NCBI GenBank assembly: GCA_019750465.1
Contig: JAIEOP010000235.1
Coordinates: forward strand, 1-37,563
Reading direction: 5' to 3'
DNA: 37,563 nt
Origin: Acetobacteraceae bacterium
GTDB lineage: Bacteria; Pseudomonadota; Alphaproteobacteria; Acetobacterales; Acetobacteraceae
The translations under genes and the position numbers were made by a program. This document shows positions 22,462-31,044 of this stretch, piece by piece; the first letter of the stretch is position 1; each line of letters begins with the position of its first letter. The notes below the pieces were generated by a model. That model searched no databases. It saw only the letters and a list, made by a program, of their open reading frames with translations, and was not told the origin of the DNA.

Positions 22462-23859
22462 ATGACCGTTCGTACCCGTTTCGCCCCGTCGCCGACCGGC
22501 TTCCTGCACATCGGCGGCGCGCGGACGGCGCTGTTCAACGCCCTGTTCGCCCGGCGCCATGGCGGGCAATACCTGCTGCGCATCGAGGACACCGACCGGG
22601 CGCGCTCCACCGCGGACGCGGTGCGGCAGATCCTGGACAGCCTTGCCTGGCTCGGCCTCTCGCCCGACGAGCCGCCGGTGTTCCAGAGCGGGCGCGCGAC
22701 CCGCCACGCCGAGGTGGCGCATGCGCTGCTGGCGATGGGCCGCGCCTACCTCGCCTTCGAGACGCCGGAGGAGCTGCAGGCGATGCGCGAGCGCGCCGCC
22801 GCCGAGGGTCGCCCGCCGCGCTACGACGGCACCTGGCGCGACCGCGACCCCGCCGAGGCGCCGCCGGACCGCAAGCCCGCCATCCGCCTGAAGGCGCCGC
22901 GGGATGGGGAGACCGTTGTCGCCGACCTGGTGCAGGGCGAGGTGCGCGTCGCCAGCGCCGAGCTGGACGACATGATCATCCTGCGCTCGGACGGCACGCC
23001 CACCTACCTGCACGCCGTGGTGGTGGACGACCACGACATGGGCATCACCCATGTGATCCGCGGCGACGACCACCTGACCAACACCTTCCGCCAATGCCAG
23101 ATCTACGACGCCATGGGCTGGCATCGGCCGCGCTTCGCGCACATCCCGCTGATCCACGGACCCGACGGAGCGAAGCTGTCGAAGCGCCACGGCGCGGTCT
23201 CCGTGCTGGAGTTCCGCGAGCAGGGCTACCTGCCCGAGGCCGTCTGCAACTACCTGCTGCGCCTGGGTTGGGGCCATGGCGACGAGGAAGTCATCCCGCG
23301 CGAGCGGGCGGAGCGGATCTTCGACCTCGATGGCGTGGGCCGCTCGGCGAGCCGCATGGACTACGCGAAGCTCACGCACCTCAACAGCATCTACCTGCGC
23401 AGGGCTGACGACGAGCGCCTGACGCGCGAGGTGCTGGAGCGCCTGGCGCATCGCGGCGTGCTGTTCGGCACCGAGGGCGCCGAGCGCGTGCGCCTTCTGA
23501 TGCCGGAGCTGAAGGAGCGGGCGAAGACGCTGGAGGAGCTGGCCGGCGCCGCCGCCTTCGCCGCGCAGGAAGGGCCGCCGGTGATAGACTCCAAGGCCGC
23601 CGCGCTGGTCGCCACGCCGGAGGCCAAGGCGCTGCTCGCCGACCTCGCGCAATTCCTGAGCGACGCGCCCTGGGAGCGGGCGGACCTGGAGAGCTGGCTG
23701 CGCGACTACGCCGACGTGAAGGGCGTGAAGCTCGGCGCCGTGGCGCAGCCGCTGCGCGCGGCGCTGACCGGCAGCACCCAGAGCCCGCCGATCGATGCGG
23801 TGCTGTTCGCGCTGGGCCGGACCGAGGCGATGGACCGCATCCTGGCAGTGGCGGGGTAG
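22462..23859 (+). CDS. gltX: Glutamyl-tRNA synthetase
   Basis: Predicted 465-aa class I aminoacyl-tRNA synthetase that charges tRNA-Glu (and, in bacteria lacking GlnRS, possibly tRNA-Gln). It opens RFAPSPTGFLHIGGARTALF with HIGH-type motif HIGG at 16-19 and has KLSKRHG (KMSKS motif) at about 238. LRIEDTDRAR and VIRGDDHLTNTF are family signatures. The C-terminal anticodon-binding region is complete (LESWLRDYADVKGVKLGAVA). Length is normal. ATG 22462 follows CGAGGACC. Divergent from comEC. Confidence 0.97.
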   Translation: MTVRTRFAPSPTGFLHIGGARTALFNALFARRHGGQYLLRIEDTDRARSTADAVRQILDSLAWLGLSPDEPPVFQSGRATRHAEVAHALLAMGRAYLAFETPEELQAMRERAAAEGRPPRYDGTWRDRDPAEAPPDRKPAIRLKAPRDGETVVADLVQGEVRVASAELDDMIILRSDGTPTYLHAVVVDDHDMGITHVIRGDDHLTNTFRQCQIYDAMGWHRPRFAHIPLIHGPDGAKLSKRHGAVSVLEFREQGYLPEAVCNYLLRLGWGHGDEEVIPRERAERIFDLDGVGRSASRMDYAKLTHLNSIYLRRADDERLTREVLERLAHRGVLFGTEGAERVRLLMPELKERAKTLEELAGAAAFAAQEGPPVIDSKAAALVATPEAKALLADLAQFLSDAPWERADLESWLRDYADVKGVKLGAVAQPLRAALTGSTQSPPIDAVLFALGRTEAMDRILAVAG

Positions 23860-23898
23860 GCCGGGTTCCACGCCCCGTCGCTCTCGCGCGCCGCGGGA

Positions 23899-24045
23899 TC
23901 AGCGCCCCTCGAGGAAGATCGTCACCTCCGCGTCGAGCTGCCTCGTTGATGCGGTGAACGCCTCGGCCGTCGCGCCCTGGATGGCGGAGACCTGGGACCC
24001 GATCTCGCCGGTCGCCCGTTGGCCGACGGGTCCAGCCGCTTCCAT
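23899..24045 (-). pseudogene. Remnant of a methyl-accepting chemotaxis protein
   Basis: A 48-codon minus-strand frame between gltX and the aldolase gene reads ATGEIGSQVSAIQGATAEAF, the conserved hairpin flank of chemoreceptor signalling domains (usually 'NQTAKATGEI..QV..IQ.AT..AV'). It then jumps to RQLDAEVTIFLEGR, which matches the usual extreme C-terminus ('LR.EVD.FL..VR'). The membrane and sensor parts and most of the signalling domain are gone, and an internal deletion has joined two receptor pieces. A decayed gene; no function expected. Confidence 0.6.
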
Positions 24046-24197
24046 CCGGTCGGTCCCTCGCTGTTCCCGCCGGAGGGTTTCGGCTGACGCGCGGCGCCTC
24101 CTTCCCCGGCAATCGCCGCAAGCGGCACGGCCTTTCCCGATCGGGCCCGAACCGCGCTAACCTGTCGCGGCCTCCACCCAGGGAAGGACCCCTGCCC

Positions 24198-24980
24198 ATG
24201 CCGCTCGAGACCCACGCCGCCGAGGACCTGACGATCGCCGATGCCCGTCGCCAGGCCCGCATCGACCTCGCCGCGGCGCACCGCCTGGCCGTGCGGGACG
24301 GCTTCCACGAGGGCATCTTCAATCACTTCACCCTGCGCGTGCCGGGCACCACGGACCGCTACTACCAGATCCCCTTCGGCCTGCACTGGGCGGAGGTGAC
24401 GGCAAGCTGCTTCATGGAAGTCGGCTATGACGGCGTGGTGCAGGCCGGCGAGGGCCATGTGGAGCGCAGCTGCTACTGCATCCACGCCCCGATGCACCGG
24501 CTGCTGCCGGGCGCGGCGGCGGTGTTCCACACCCACATGCCCTACACCTCCGCGCTGGCGCGGCTGGAGGATCCGCAGATCCTGCCGATCGGCCAGACCG
24601 AGCTCGGCACCATGATGCTGACCGCCTATGACGACGTCTACGCCGGCCCTGCCTTCGACCCGGCGGAGGGCGAGCGCCTGGCCGGCGTGATCGGCGACAA
24701 GACGGTGCTGATCATGGCCAACCACGGCGTCGCCACGGTGGGGAAGACCGTCGCCGAGGCCTATGACCGGCTCTACTACATGGAGCGGGTGGCGCAGGTG
24801 CAGCTCTACGCCATGTGGACCGGCCGGCCGCTGAAGCACCTGCCGCCGGAGGTGGTGGACCACACCGTCTCGACCTACCGCTCGACCGCGCCCAGGTACG
24901 ACGGGAAGAGCAATGCCGAGTGGCATTTCGCCGCGCTGAAGCGGCTGCTGGACCGCAGGGAGCCGGACTACAGGGAGTAG
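24198..24980 (+). CDS. Class II aldolase/adducin family protein
   Basis: Predicted 260-aa zinc-dependent aldolase-type enzyme. Signature segments: HRLAVRDGFHEGIFNHFTLR near the N-terminus, HAPMHRLLPGAAAVFHTHMP with the HxH metal ligands, and VLIMANHGVATVGKTVAEAY with the third His. The nucleophile-type Glu expected after GIFNH is not certain from sight. Similar proteins in this lineage are annotated as class II aldolases or decarboxylase-like enzymes of unknown substrate. No pathway partner flanks it. Confidence 0.9.
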   Translation: MPLETHAAEDLTIADARRQARIDLAAAHRLAVRDGFHEGIFNHFTLRVPGTTDRYYQIPFGLHWAEVTASCFMEVGYDGVVQAGEGHVERSCYCIHAPMHRLLPGAAAVFHTHMPYTSALARLEDPQILPIGQTELGTMMLTAYDDVYAGPAFDPAEGERLAGVIGDKTVLIMANHGVATVGKTVAEAYDRLYYMERVAQVQLYAMWTGRPLKHLPPEVVDHTVSTYRSTAPRYDGKSNAEWHFAALKRLLDRREPDYRE

Positions 24981-25548
24981 TGGTCCGAACCGCGCGCCGG
25001 CCCGCCTTCAGGCAGCGCCACCGTCAGCGCGTCGGCACAGAGATGCGTGACGCGTCCGGTCAGCCCGCTGCGCCGCGTGAGGTCCTCGGCCAGCGCGTGC
25101 ATCCTGGGCTGCAATTCCACGGCCGTCACCTGGCAGCCCACCGCATGCGCCAGCCAGCGCGCCGGTCCGCCAAGACCCGATCCGATGTCCAGCACCCGGC
25201 TGCCGGCCCGCAGCCCCAGCGTCTCCGCCGCCAGCCGTACCGCCTCGGTGCCGTGGTCGTGCAGCTGGTCGAGCGGGAACAGCGCCTCGGATGGGATCGG
25301 GTCGGCCGGGCCGATGCCCTGCGCCGCCAGCCCGCGCCCCACGCGGTCCAGGTCGGTCTAGCAGGTTGCGGAAATTCGATTTTCGACGGCAGCCAGCGCA
25401 ACATTGATTCGCGGGATCCGCCTGGTTCGAAAGGAAAATTCAGGCGACGGCATTTCTGGATTCCTTCATGCCTTTTGTTGCGTGTCCGATGGAGAATTTC
25501 CGCAGCCTGCTAGAGCGGCATGGCCGCCAGCCCGGCATTCTCCGTCAT
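24968..25548 (-). pseudogene. Methyltransferase gene broken by a MITE and 3'-truncated
   Basis: An N-terminal start (ATG 25548, MTENAGLAAMP, behind GGAGGACC) is cut by a ~150-bp inverted-repeat element at 25358-25513. The same frame resumes as DLDRVGRGLAAQGIGPADPI and includes VLDIGSGLGGPARWLAHAVG, a clear SAM-binding motif I, and VELQPRMHALAEDLTRRSG. Coding similarity ends at ADALTVALPEGG; a stop follows at 24968, overlapping the aldolase gene end, so the C-terminal half is missing. A class I methyltransferase of the small-molecule type, no longer functional. Confidence 0.7.
25358..25513. mobile_element. ~148-bp MITE with CTAG ends
   Basis: CAGGTTGCGGAAATTC at 25362-25377 and its near-complement (one mismatch) at 25494-25509 form 16-bp terminal inverted repeats. 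CTAG flanks both sides (25358-25361 and 25510-25513), consistent with a 4-bp target duplication of the YTAR kind made by IS5-type transposases; alternatively CTAG belongs to the repeats. The 116-base interior has no open frame. It interrupts a methyltransferase gene. The parent insertion sequence is not in the window. Confidence 0.75.
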
Positions 25549-25654
25549 CGGGTCCTCCGGCGGCGCCCGGGTAGCCGTCAGGGCGACAAAACGCCGTTGA
25601 CCCATGGCCCGGGTGGATCGCAGCATGATGCCGCACCCGCCGGAGAGCCACAGC

Positions 25655-27253
25655 ATGCGCCGTCGCACCCTGCTTGCCACCGGGACCGCCGCAGCGCTGG
25701 CAGCCGCCCTCGCCGTGCCACGTCTTGCCGCCGCGCAGGGACAGCCCGGGCGCCGCGTGCTGCGCTTCGTGCCGCAGGCCGACCTCGCGCTGCTGGACCC
25801 GATCCACTCCGTCGCCTTCGTGACGCGCAATCACAGCCTGATGGTCTACGACACGCTCTACGGCTGGGACGCGGCCCTGAAGGCGCAGCCGCAGATGGCC
25901 GAGGGCCACACCGTCTCCGACGATGGCCTTACCTGGATGATCCGGCTGCGCGAGGGGCTGCGTTTCCATGACGGGGAGCCGGTGCGGGCGCAGGACTGCG
26001 CCGCCTCGATCCGGCGCTGGCAGACCCGCGATGCCTTCGGCCAGGCGCTTGCCGCCGCGCAGGAGAGCGTGGAGGCCGCGGATGACCGCACGATCCGCGT
26101 CCGGCTGAAGAAGCCCTTTCCGCTGCTGCCCGACAGCCTCGCCAAGGTGGGCACGCATATCTGCGCCATCATGCCGGAGCGCCACGCGACGCTGCCCGGC
26201 ACGCAGGCGGTGCCGGAGATCATCGGCAGCGGCCCCTTCCGGTTCGTGGCGAACGAGCGCGTGCCGGGCAGCCGCAACGTCTATGCCCGCAACGACGCCT
26301 ATGTGCCGCGGCAGGAGCCGGCGAGCTACATGGCGGGCGGCAAGACCGTGCATTTCGACCGCGTGGAGTGGACCACCATCCCCGACGGCGCCACCGCCGC
26401 CGCCGCCCTCCAGCGCGGCGAGGTGGACTGGTGGGAGCTGCCGAACATCGACCTGGTGCCGCAGCTGCGGCGCGCGCGCGGCGTCAAGGTCGACATCCTC
26501 GATCCGAACGGGTCGGTGGGCTTCTGGCGCCCCAACCACCTGCTGCCGCCCTTCGACAACCCGGCCATCCGCCGGGCGATCCTGCGCGGCATCGTGCAGC
26601 GCGACTTCATGATCGCCGCCGCCGGCGAGGACACCAACCTGTGGCGCGTGCCCTACGGCTTCTTCGCGCCCGGCTCCATCATGGCGAGCGACGAGGGGAT
26701 GGAGGGCTTCCGCAACCCGGCGAGCATCGATGCGACGCGGCGTGCGCTGGAGGCCGCCGGCTACCGCGGCGAGCGGGCGAACCTGCTCGCCTCGACCGAC
26801 TTCCCCGTCATCAACGCGCTGAGCGAGGTGATGGGCGACTACCTGCGCAAGGTCGGCATCAACCTCGACTACGTCTCGATGGACTGGGGCACGGTCACGC
26901 AGCGCATCCAGAACCGCGGCCCGGTGGCGCAGGGCGGCTGGAACAGCATGGTGAGCTGGACGGCCGGCAGCGCCCAGGTGAATCCGGCGGCGAACAACCT
27001 GATCCGCGGCCATGGCGAGCGCGCGATCTTCGGCTGGCCGACCGCGCCCGAGCTGGAGCGCCTGCGCAACGCCTGGTTCGAGGCGCCGGACGATGCTGCG
27101 CGCGCGCAGATCGGGCGGCAGATGCAGCGGCAGTGCTTCGAGGACGTGCCCTACGTCCCGCTCGGCCAGTTCTTCTCGCCGACGGCGCTGCGCGGCGACC
27201 TCGACGGCATGCTGAAGGGCGTGGCGCTGTTCTACAACATCCGCCGGACGTGA
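25655..27253 (+). CDS. ABC transporter substrate-binding protein, family 5 (peptide/nickel type)
   Basis: Predicted 532-aa periplasmic solute-binding protein. MRRRTLLATGTAAALAAALA followed by VPRLAAAQG is a signal peptide with a twin-arginine-like start. The mature part has family-5 marks: LRFVPQADLALLDPIHSVAF, ETLYGW-like DTLYGWDAALKAQPQMAEGH, WMIRLREGLRFHDGEPVRAQ, and IRVRLKKPFPLLPDSLAK. It binds oligopeptides or similar compounds for import. No permease or ATPase genes follow, so it is an orphan within the window. ATG 25655 is chosen for GGAGA eight bases upstream; longer in-frame starts at 25604 and 25625 would lengthen the signal region. Confidence 0.9.
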   Translation: MRRRTLLATGTAAALAAALAVPRLAAAQGQPGRRVLRFVPQADLALLDPIHSVAFVTRNHSLMVYDTLYGWDAALKAQPQMAEGHTVSDDGLTWMIRLREGLRFHDGEPVRAQDCAASIRRWQTRDAFGQALAAAQESVEAADDRTIRVRLKKPFPLLPDSLAKVGTHICAIMPERHATLPGTQAVPEIIGSGPFRFVANERVPGSRNVYARNDAYVPRQEPASYMAGGKTVHFDRVEWTTIPDGATAAAALQRGEVDWWELPNIDLVPQLRRARGVKVDILDPNGSVGFWRPNHLLPPFDNPAIRRAILRGIVQRDFMIAAAGEDTNLWRVPYGFFAPGSIMASDEGMEGFRNPASIDATRRALEAAGYRGERANLLASTDFPVINALSEVMGDYLRKVGINLDYVSMDWGTVTQRIQNRGPVAQGGWNSMVSWTAGSAQVNPAANNLIRGHGERAIFGWPTAPELERLRNAWFEAPDDAARAQIGRQMQRQCFEDVPYVPLGQFFSPTALRGDLDGMLKGVALFYNIRRT

Positions 27254-27257
27254 GCTT

Positions 27258-27291
27258 GGGCCGGGGGCGCGGCACTGGATGCCCCCGGCCC
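27258..27291. terminator. Hairpin between convergent genes
   Basis: GGGCCGGGGGC at 27258-27268 pairs perfectly with GCCCCCGGCCC at 27281-27291 (11-bp stem, 12-base loop). It starts five bases after the binding-protein stop and sits before the end of the convergent RTX gene, so it probably ends transcription in one or both directions, although no T-run follows. Confidence 0.6.
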
Positions 27292-27318
27292 GGTTCACCC
27301 GCCCAGGCGGCGCGCCGG

Positions 27319-28860
27319 CTACGCGAACATGAAGTCGCCGGCGGTGAAGCCCGTCGCCGCCAGTTCCTCCACCGAGTTGATGTCGGTGAAGCGCGCGATC
27401 GAGGTCGCCGCGTCCGGCGCCGAGACCACCAGCAGGCTGGCCACGCCGACCGTCGTGTTGAAGTAGACGATCATGTCGCCCGCCGCCTCGCCGCCGATGG
27501 CCTGCACGGCCAGCGCGCCGGAGGCGAAGCCCGCCTCGGTCAGCACCACCACGTTCTCCCCGGCCGCGCCCGCCGCGCCGCCGCTGTAGAAGCTCGCCGC
27601 GGCGCCGCCGCCGCCGGAGAGGTCGATGAAGTTCGCCGCCGCGCTGTCCTCGCCAATCCCGGCGACGTCGAAGGTGAGCGTGTCCTCGCCGGCGCGGAAG
27701 TCGGTGATGCTGGCGAAGGCCGGCCCGGTGCCGGCGGCGAGCGGGGTCAGCGGGTTGGCCTGCTTGAACAGGAAGCTGTCGGCGCCGGCACCACCGGTGA
27801 CGGTGTCGAGCCCGTCGCCGATCACCAGCAGGTCGTCGCCGGCGCCGCCATCCAGCCGGTCGCCCGCCAGATCCGTGCCGCGGGCGGTCGCCATGCCGGA
27901 GTCGCCCATCAGCGTGTCGTCGCCCTCGTCGCCGTAGAGCAGGTCGGTCCCGGTGCCGCCCTCCAGCATGTCGGCCTTGCCGCCGCCCTGCAGCAGGTCG
28001 GAGCCGGCATCGCCGTAGAGGCTGTCGCTGCCGCCGCCGCCGCGGAGCTGGTCGTCGCCGCCACCGCCCCGCGCGGTGTCGTCGCCGGCACCGCCGCGCA
28101 GCACATCCCCGCCTTCGCCACCGAGAAGCTCGTCGTTGCCCATGCCGCCGGCCAGGCGCGCGCCGACCGGGGCGATCTCGCCCGAAGCCACCGGCAACAC
28201 CAGCTTGTAGCCCGCGGTGCCGTCCACCTCGCCCGGCGTGCCGCCACCGGCCGTTCCGTCTACGGTCTGCCCGTGGATCACCACCTCGCGCAGATACAGC
28301 GGGAAGAGGTCGGCAGGGTCGATGCCGGCGGCAAGATCGGTGGCGAGGGTATAGGACTCGGTGAAGTCCACCCTGCCGTCCGGCGCGGTCGGGAAGCCGG
28401 ACAGGCCGGCGCCGGGCGGGCTGGTCAGGTTCAGCAGGATGGGGCCGTAGAAGGGCAGCCCCTCGGCCAGTTCGAGGAAGCCGTCGCCATCCGTGTCGCC
28501 GGCGGCCAGGCTCGGCGTGAAGCTGTCCTTCGGGTTGCCCATCGCATCGAAGGCGCCGTGGATGTGCTGGATATGGATCTGGTTTGGTTCCAGGCCGCGG
28601 GCGGTGACGCGCGCGGTGAGGGTCGTGCCGTCGGTCACGAACTCCATGGCGCCGCTGACGCCGGACCCGTTGAGGGCGTTCAGCTCGGCCCGATACAGCA
28701 GCGGCGCAACGAGACGGTCATCCCCCGCCGTTCCGTCCACGCTGCGCGAGAAGGACAGGGGCGTCGCTGCCGGTGTGCCGCCCGGCCCGGACCCTCCGCC
28801 CTGGGCGTCACCGCCGGACCCGTTGCCCTGGGGCGTTGCTGTCGTCTGGTTCTCAGCCAT
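27319..28860 (-). CDS. CHRD-domain RTX (hemolysin-type calcium-binding) protein
   Basis: Predicted 513-aa secreted protein. After a Gly/Thr-rich start, residues about 52-215 form a CHRD-like domain (LLYRAELNALNGSGVSGAME, IHIQHIHGAFD and EVVIHGQTVDG). About six nonapeptide repeats of the GGxGxDxL type follow (GGMGNDELLGGEGGDVLRGG, GGAGDDTARGGGGDDQL), binding calcium as a beta-roll. A C-terminal region with a hydrophobic acidic end (ATGFTAGDFMFA) fits a type I secretion signal. The strong AGAAGGAGC ribosome site fixes the start. No type I secretion genes are in the window. Surface or extracellular role unknown. Confidence 0.88.
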   Translation of the reverse strand: MAENQTTATPQGNGSGGDAQGGGSGPGGTPAATPLSFSRSVDGTAGDDRLVAPLLYRAELNALNGSGVSGAMEFVTDGTTLTARVTARGLEPNQIHIQHIHGAFDAMGNPKDSFTPSLAAGDTDGDGFLELAEGLPFYGPILLNLTSPPGAGLSGFPTAPDGRVDFTESYTLATDLAAGIDPADLFPLYLREVVIHGQTVDGTAGGGTPGEVDGTAGYKLVLPVASGEIAPVGARLAGGMGNDELLGGEGGDVLRGGAGDDTARGGGGDDQLRGGGGSDSLYGDAGSDLLQGGGKADMLEGGTGTDLLYGDEGDDTLMGDSGMATARGTDLAGDRLDGGAGDDLLVIGDGLDTVTGGAGADSFLFKQANPLTPLAAGTGPAFASITDFRAGEDTLTFDVAGIGEDSAAANFIDLSGGGGAAASFYSGGAAGAAGENVVVLTEAGFASGALAVQAIGGEAAGDMIVYFNTTVGVASLLVVSAPDAATSIARFTDINSVEELAATGFTAGDFMFA

Positions 28861-28870
28861 GGTGCTCCTT

Positions 28871-28896
28871 CTGGCGGGCCGCCTGTGGCCCGCCAG
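28871..28896. promoter_or_regulatory. Perfect hairpin in the RTX/phosphotransacylase divergent gap
   Basis: CTGGCGGGCC at 28871-28880 and GGCCCGCCAG at 28887-28896 form a 10-bp perfect inverted repeat with a 6-base loop. It is directly upstream of the RTX gene's ribosome site, so it would lie in its 5' leader or serve as an operator between the two divergent genes. Confidence 0.4.
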
Positions 28897-29032
28897 GCGC
28901 TACGGACCGGGACTGGCCATGGACGCAGGCCTCACGACATCGTCAACTGCCTGGACCGCCGCCGTGCCGCGCCATCGATCCTTCATCGGCCGGCGCGTGC
29001 CATGCCGCCGGAACCGTGCTGTAAGGCCGCCC

Positions 29033-29986
29033 ATGGTTGCACCCCCGCGAAGGACCGGTCCCGCACGCCTGGATGCGCTGGTGGCACGCGCCGCCGCAGC
29101 CGGCCCGCCATTGCCCTGCGCCGTGGCGCATCCCTGCGACCCGAACAGCCTGGCCGGTGCGCTGGATGCCGCCGCGGCCGGGCTGATCGCGCCCGTCCTC
29201 GTCGGGCCGGCGGCGCGGATCCGCGCCGCGGCGGACGCGGCGGGGCTCGACATCTCTGGCCTGCCGATCGAGGACGTGCCGCACAGCCACGCGGCCGCCG
29301 AACGGGCGGTGGCGCTGGCGCGGGACGGCAGCGTCGGCGCGCTGATGAAGGGCTCGCTGCACACCGACGAGCTGCTGGCCGCCGTGGTCGCGCGGGAGGG
29401 CGGGCTGCGCACGGAGCGACGCCTCAGCCACTGCTTCGTGCTGGATGTGCCGCTCTACCACAAGCTGCTGGTGGTGACCGACGCGGCGATCAACATCCTG
29501 CCCGACCTGGAGACGAAGGCGGACATCGCGCGCAACGCCATCGACCTCTGCCGGGCGCTCGGCATCGCGCGGCCGAAGCTGGCGGTGCTGGCGGCGGTGG
29601 AGACCGTCACGCCCCGGCAGCCCGCCACCGTGGATGCGGCGGCGCTGGCGAAGATGGCCGACCGCGGCCAGATCGAGGGCGGCGAGGTGGACGGCCCGCT
29701 GGCCTTCGACAACGCCATCAACGCCGAGGCGGCCGCCGCCAAGCACCTGCTCAGCCCGGTTGCCGGCGACCCCGACATCCTGCTGGTGCCGGATCTCGAA
29801 TCCGGCAACATCCTGGCGAAGCAGTTGCAGTACCTTGCCGGGGCGGAGAGCGCCGGCGTCGTCGTCGGCGCGCGGGTGCCGATCGCGCTGACCAGCCGGG
29901 CCGACGGGGCGGCGACGCGGCTGGCGTCCTGTGCCGTCATGCGCCTTGGCGCGGGCATGCGGCTGCGGCGCCATGGCGGCCCTTGA
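29033..29986 (+). CDS. Phosphate acetyl/butyryltransferase family protein
   Basis: Predicted 317-aa acyl-CoA:phosphate acyltransferase. Family features: VGPAARIRAAADAAGLDISG, GSVGALMKGSLHTDELLAAV, SHCFVLDVPLYHKLLVVTDA (phosphate/CoA region), VTPRQPATVDAAALAKMADR, and DGPLAFDNAINAEAAAAKHL. These match the short phosphate acyltransferase often named 'bifunctional enoyl-CoA hydratase/phosphate acetyltransferase', here without the hydratase part. It would interconvert an acyl-CoA and acyl phosphate. No acetate or butyrate kinase gene is adjacent. ATG 29033 is the best start; the family opening (GPARLDALVARAAA) is close behind. Confidence 0.88.
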   Translation: MVAPPRRTGPARLDALVARAAAAGPPLPCAVAHPCDPNSLAGALDAAAAGLIAPVLVGPAARIRAAADAAGLDISGLPIEDVPHSHAAAERAVALARDGSVGALMKGSLHTDELLAAVVAREGGLRTERRLSHCFVLDVPLYHKLLVVTDAAINILPDLETKADIARNAIDLCRALGIARPKLAVLAAVETVTPRQPATVDAAALAKMADRGQIEGGEVDGPLAFDNAINAEAAAAKHLLSPVAGDPDILLVPDLESGNILAKQLQYLAGAESAGVVVGARVPIALTSRADGAATRLASCAVMRLGAGMRLRRHGGP

Positions 29987-29995
29987 GGGCCGCCA
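29974..29995. terminator. Hairpin spanning the phosphotransacylase stop
   Basis: GGCGGCCC at 29975-29982 and GGGCCGCC at 29987-29994, with a T-A pair outside, form a tight stem with loop TTGA, which holds the stop codon. It lies just before the end of the convergent lexA and likely ends transcription from either side. No T-run is present. Confidence 0.5.
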
Positions 29996-30007
29996 GGCCC
30001 CCGGCGC

Positions 30008-30748
30008 TCAGTACTTGCGCAGCAACCCGACCAGGCGCCCCTGCACCTTCACCCGGTCCGGGCCGAAGATGCGGGTCTCATAGGTCTTGTTCGCCGGTTC
30101 CAGCGCGATCGAGTTGCCGCGCCGGCGCAGGCGCTTCAGCGTCACCTCCGCATCGTCCACCAGCGCCACCACGATGGAGCCGTTCTCCGCGGTATCGGAG
30201 CGGCGGATCAGCACCGTGTCGCCATCGAGGATCCCGGCCTCGATCATCGAGTCGCCGGCAACCTCCAGCGCGTAGTGCTCGCCGCCCGCGAGCAGCGCCG
30301 CCGGCACTTCCACCGAGGTGCCGCCATCGCGCAGCGCCTCGATCGGCAGGCCGGCGGCGATGCGGCCGTAAAGTGGGATCTCCACCGCCCCGGCTTCGTT
30401 CGCCGGCTTCTGCACCCCGGACAGGTGCGCGGCGAAATTGCCGCGGATCACGTTGGGCGCGAAGCCGCCCTCCCGACCTCCCGGCACGGCGGGTGCCGCC
30501 ACGGCGGGCGTGGGCCGGCGGGCGGCTGCCAGGTTCTCCGGCAGCCGGATCACTTCGAGCGCGCGCGCGCGATGGGCACGGCGGCGCAGGAAGCCGCGCT
30601 CCTCCAGCGCCGTGATGAGCCGATGGATGCCGGACTTCGACCGCAGGTTCAGTGCCTCCTTCATTTCCTCGAAGGACGGGGAGTAGCCGGTCGTCCGCAA
30701 CTGCTTGTCGATGAAGACAAGCAGTTCGTGCTGCTTGCGCGTGAGCAA
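30008..30748 (-). CDS. lexA: LexA, SOS repressor
   Basis: Predicted 246-aa repressor/autoprotease. The start is a TTG at 30748 giving [20 protein letters not shown], with GGAGG upstream; a longer in-frame ATG at 30829 adds non-LexA residues. The winged-helix DNA-binding domain includes [20 protein letters not shown] and [14 protein letters not shown]. The peptidase domain has the cleavage pair Ala-Gly in [10 protein letters not shown] (about 132-133), Ser in [13 protein letters not shown] (about 167) and Lys in AEVTLKRL (about 205). It is autoregulated through the GTTC-N7-GTTC box upstream. An alphaproteobacterial form with a long linker (about 73-100). Confidence 0.96.
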   Translation of the reverse strand: MLTRKQHELLVFIDKQLRTTGYSPSFEEMKEALNLRSKSGIHRLITALEERGFLRRRAHRARALEVIRLPENLAAARRPTPAVAAPAVPGGREGGFAPNVIRGNFAAHLSGVQKPANEAGAVEIPLYGRIAAGLPIEALRDGGTSVEVPAALLAGGEHYALEVAGDSMIEAGILDGDTVLIRRSDTAENGSIVVALVDDAEVTLKRLRRRGNSIALEPANKTYETRIFGPDRVKVQGRLVGLLRKY

Positions 30749-30839
30749 GTCGATCCTCCCTCCGCAGCCCCGACAGTCCCGAGGGGGGCGCGGTCCGCTG
30801 CATCCAGCCCCTTCGGAACAAAGGGGCAACCTGTGCGTT

Positions 30840-30854
30840 GTTCTATGTTGGTTC
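30840..30854. promoter_or_regulatory. LexA box (GTTC-N7-GTTC)
   Basis: GTTCTATGTTGGTTC matches the alphaproteobacterial LexA consensus GTTC-N7-GTTC exactly. It lies 92 bases upstream of the lexA TTG start, in the right place for autoregulation. Confidence 0.85.
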
Positions 30855-31044
30855 GCGGCGGGAGGTCAAATCTTTTCCACAGGGCGCTGCCCGATTCGCA
30901 CATGCAGGGTCGGGGGCATGATGCCTATCGGGGCAAGGCACCTGAGCAGGCTTGCGTGGCGTGGCCCACAGGTCGTGCGTTCCAAGCCATTGAAATGCAA
31001 GTCTGGTCTGGTTCCTGTTCGAGCGCAAACCGCCAGAGGTTTGC

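Noticed and set aside
26368-30615. 1415-codon plus-strand open frame
   Set aside because: Crosses the substrate-binding protein in another frame, then runs antisense to the RTX gene and lexA and off-frame over the acyltransferase. Ordinary high-GC shadow.
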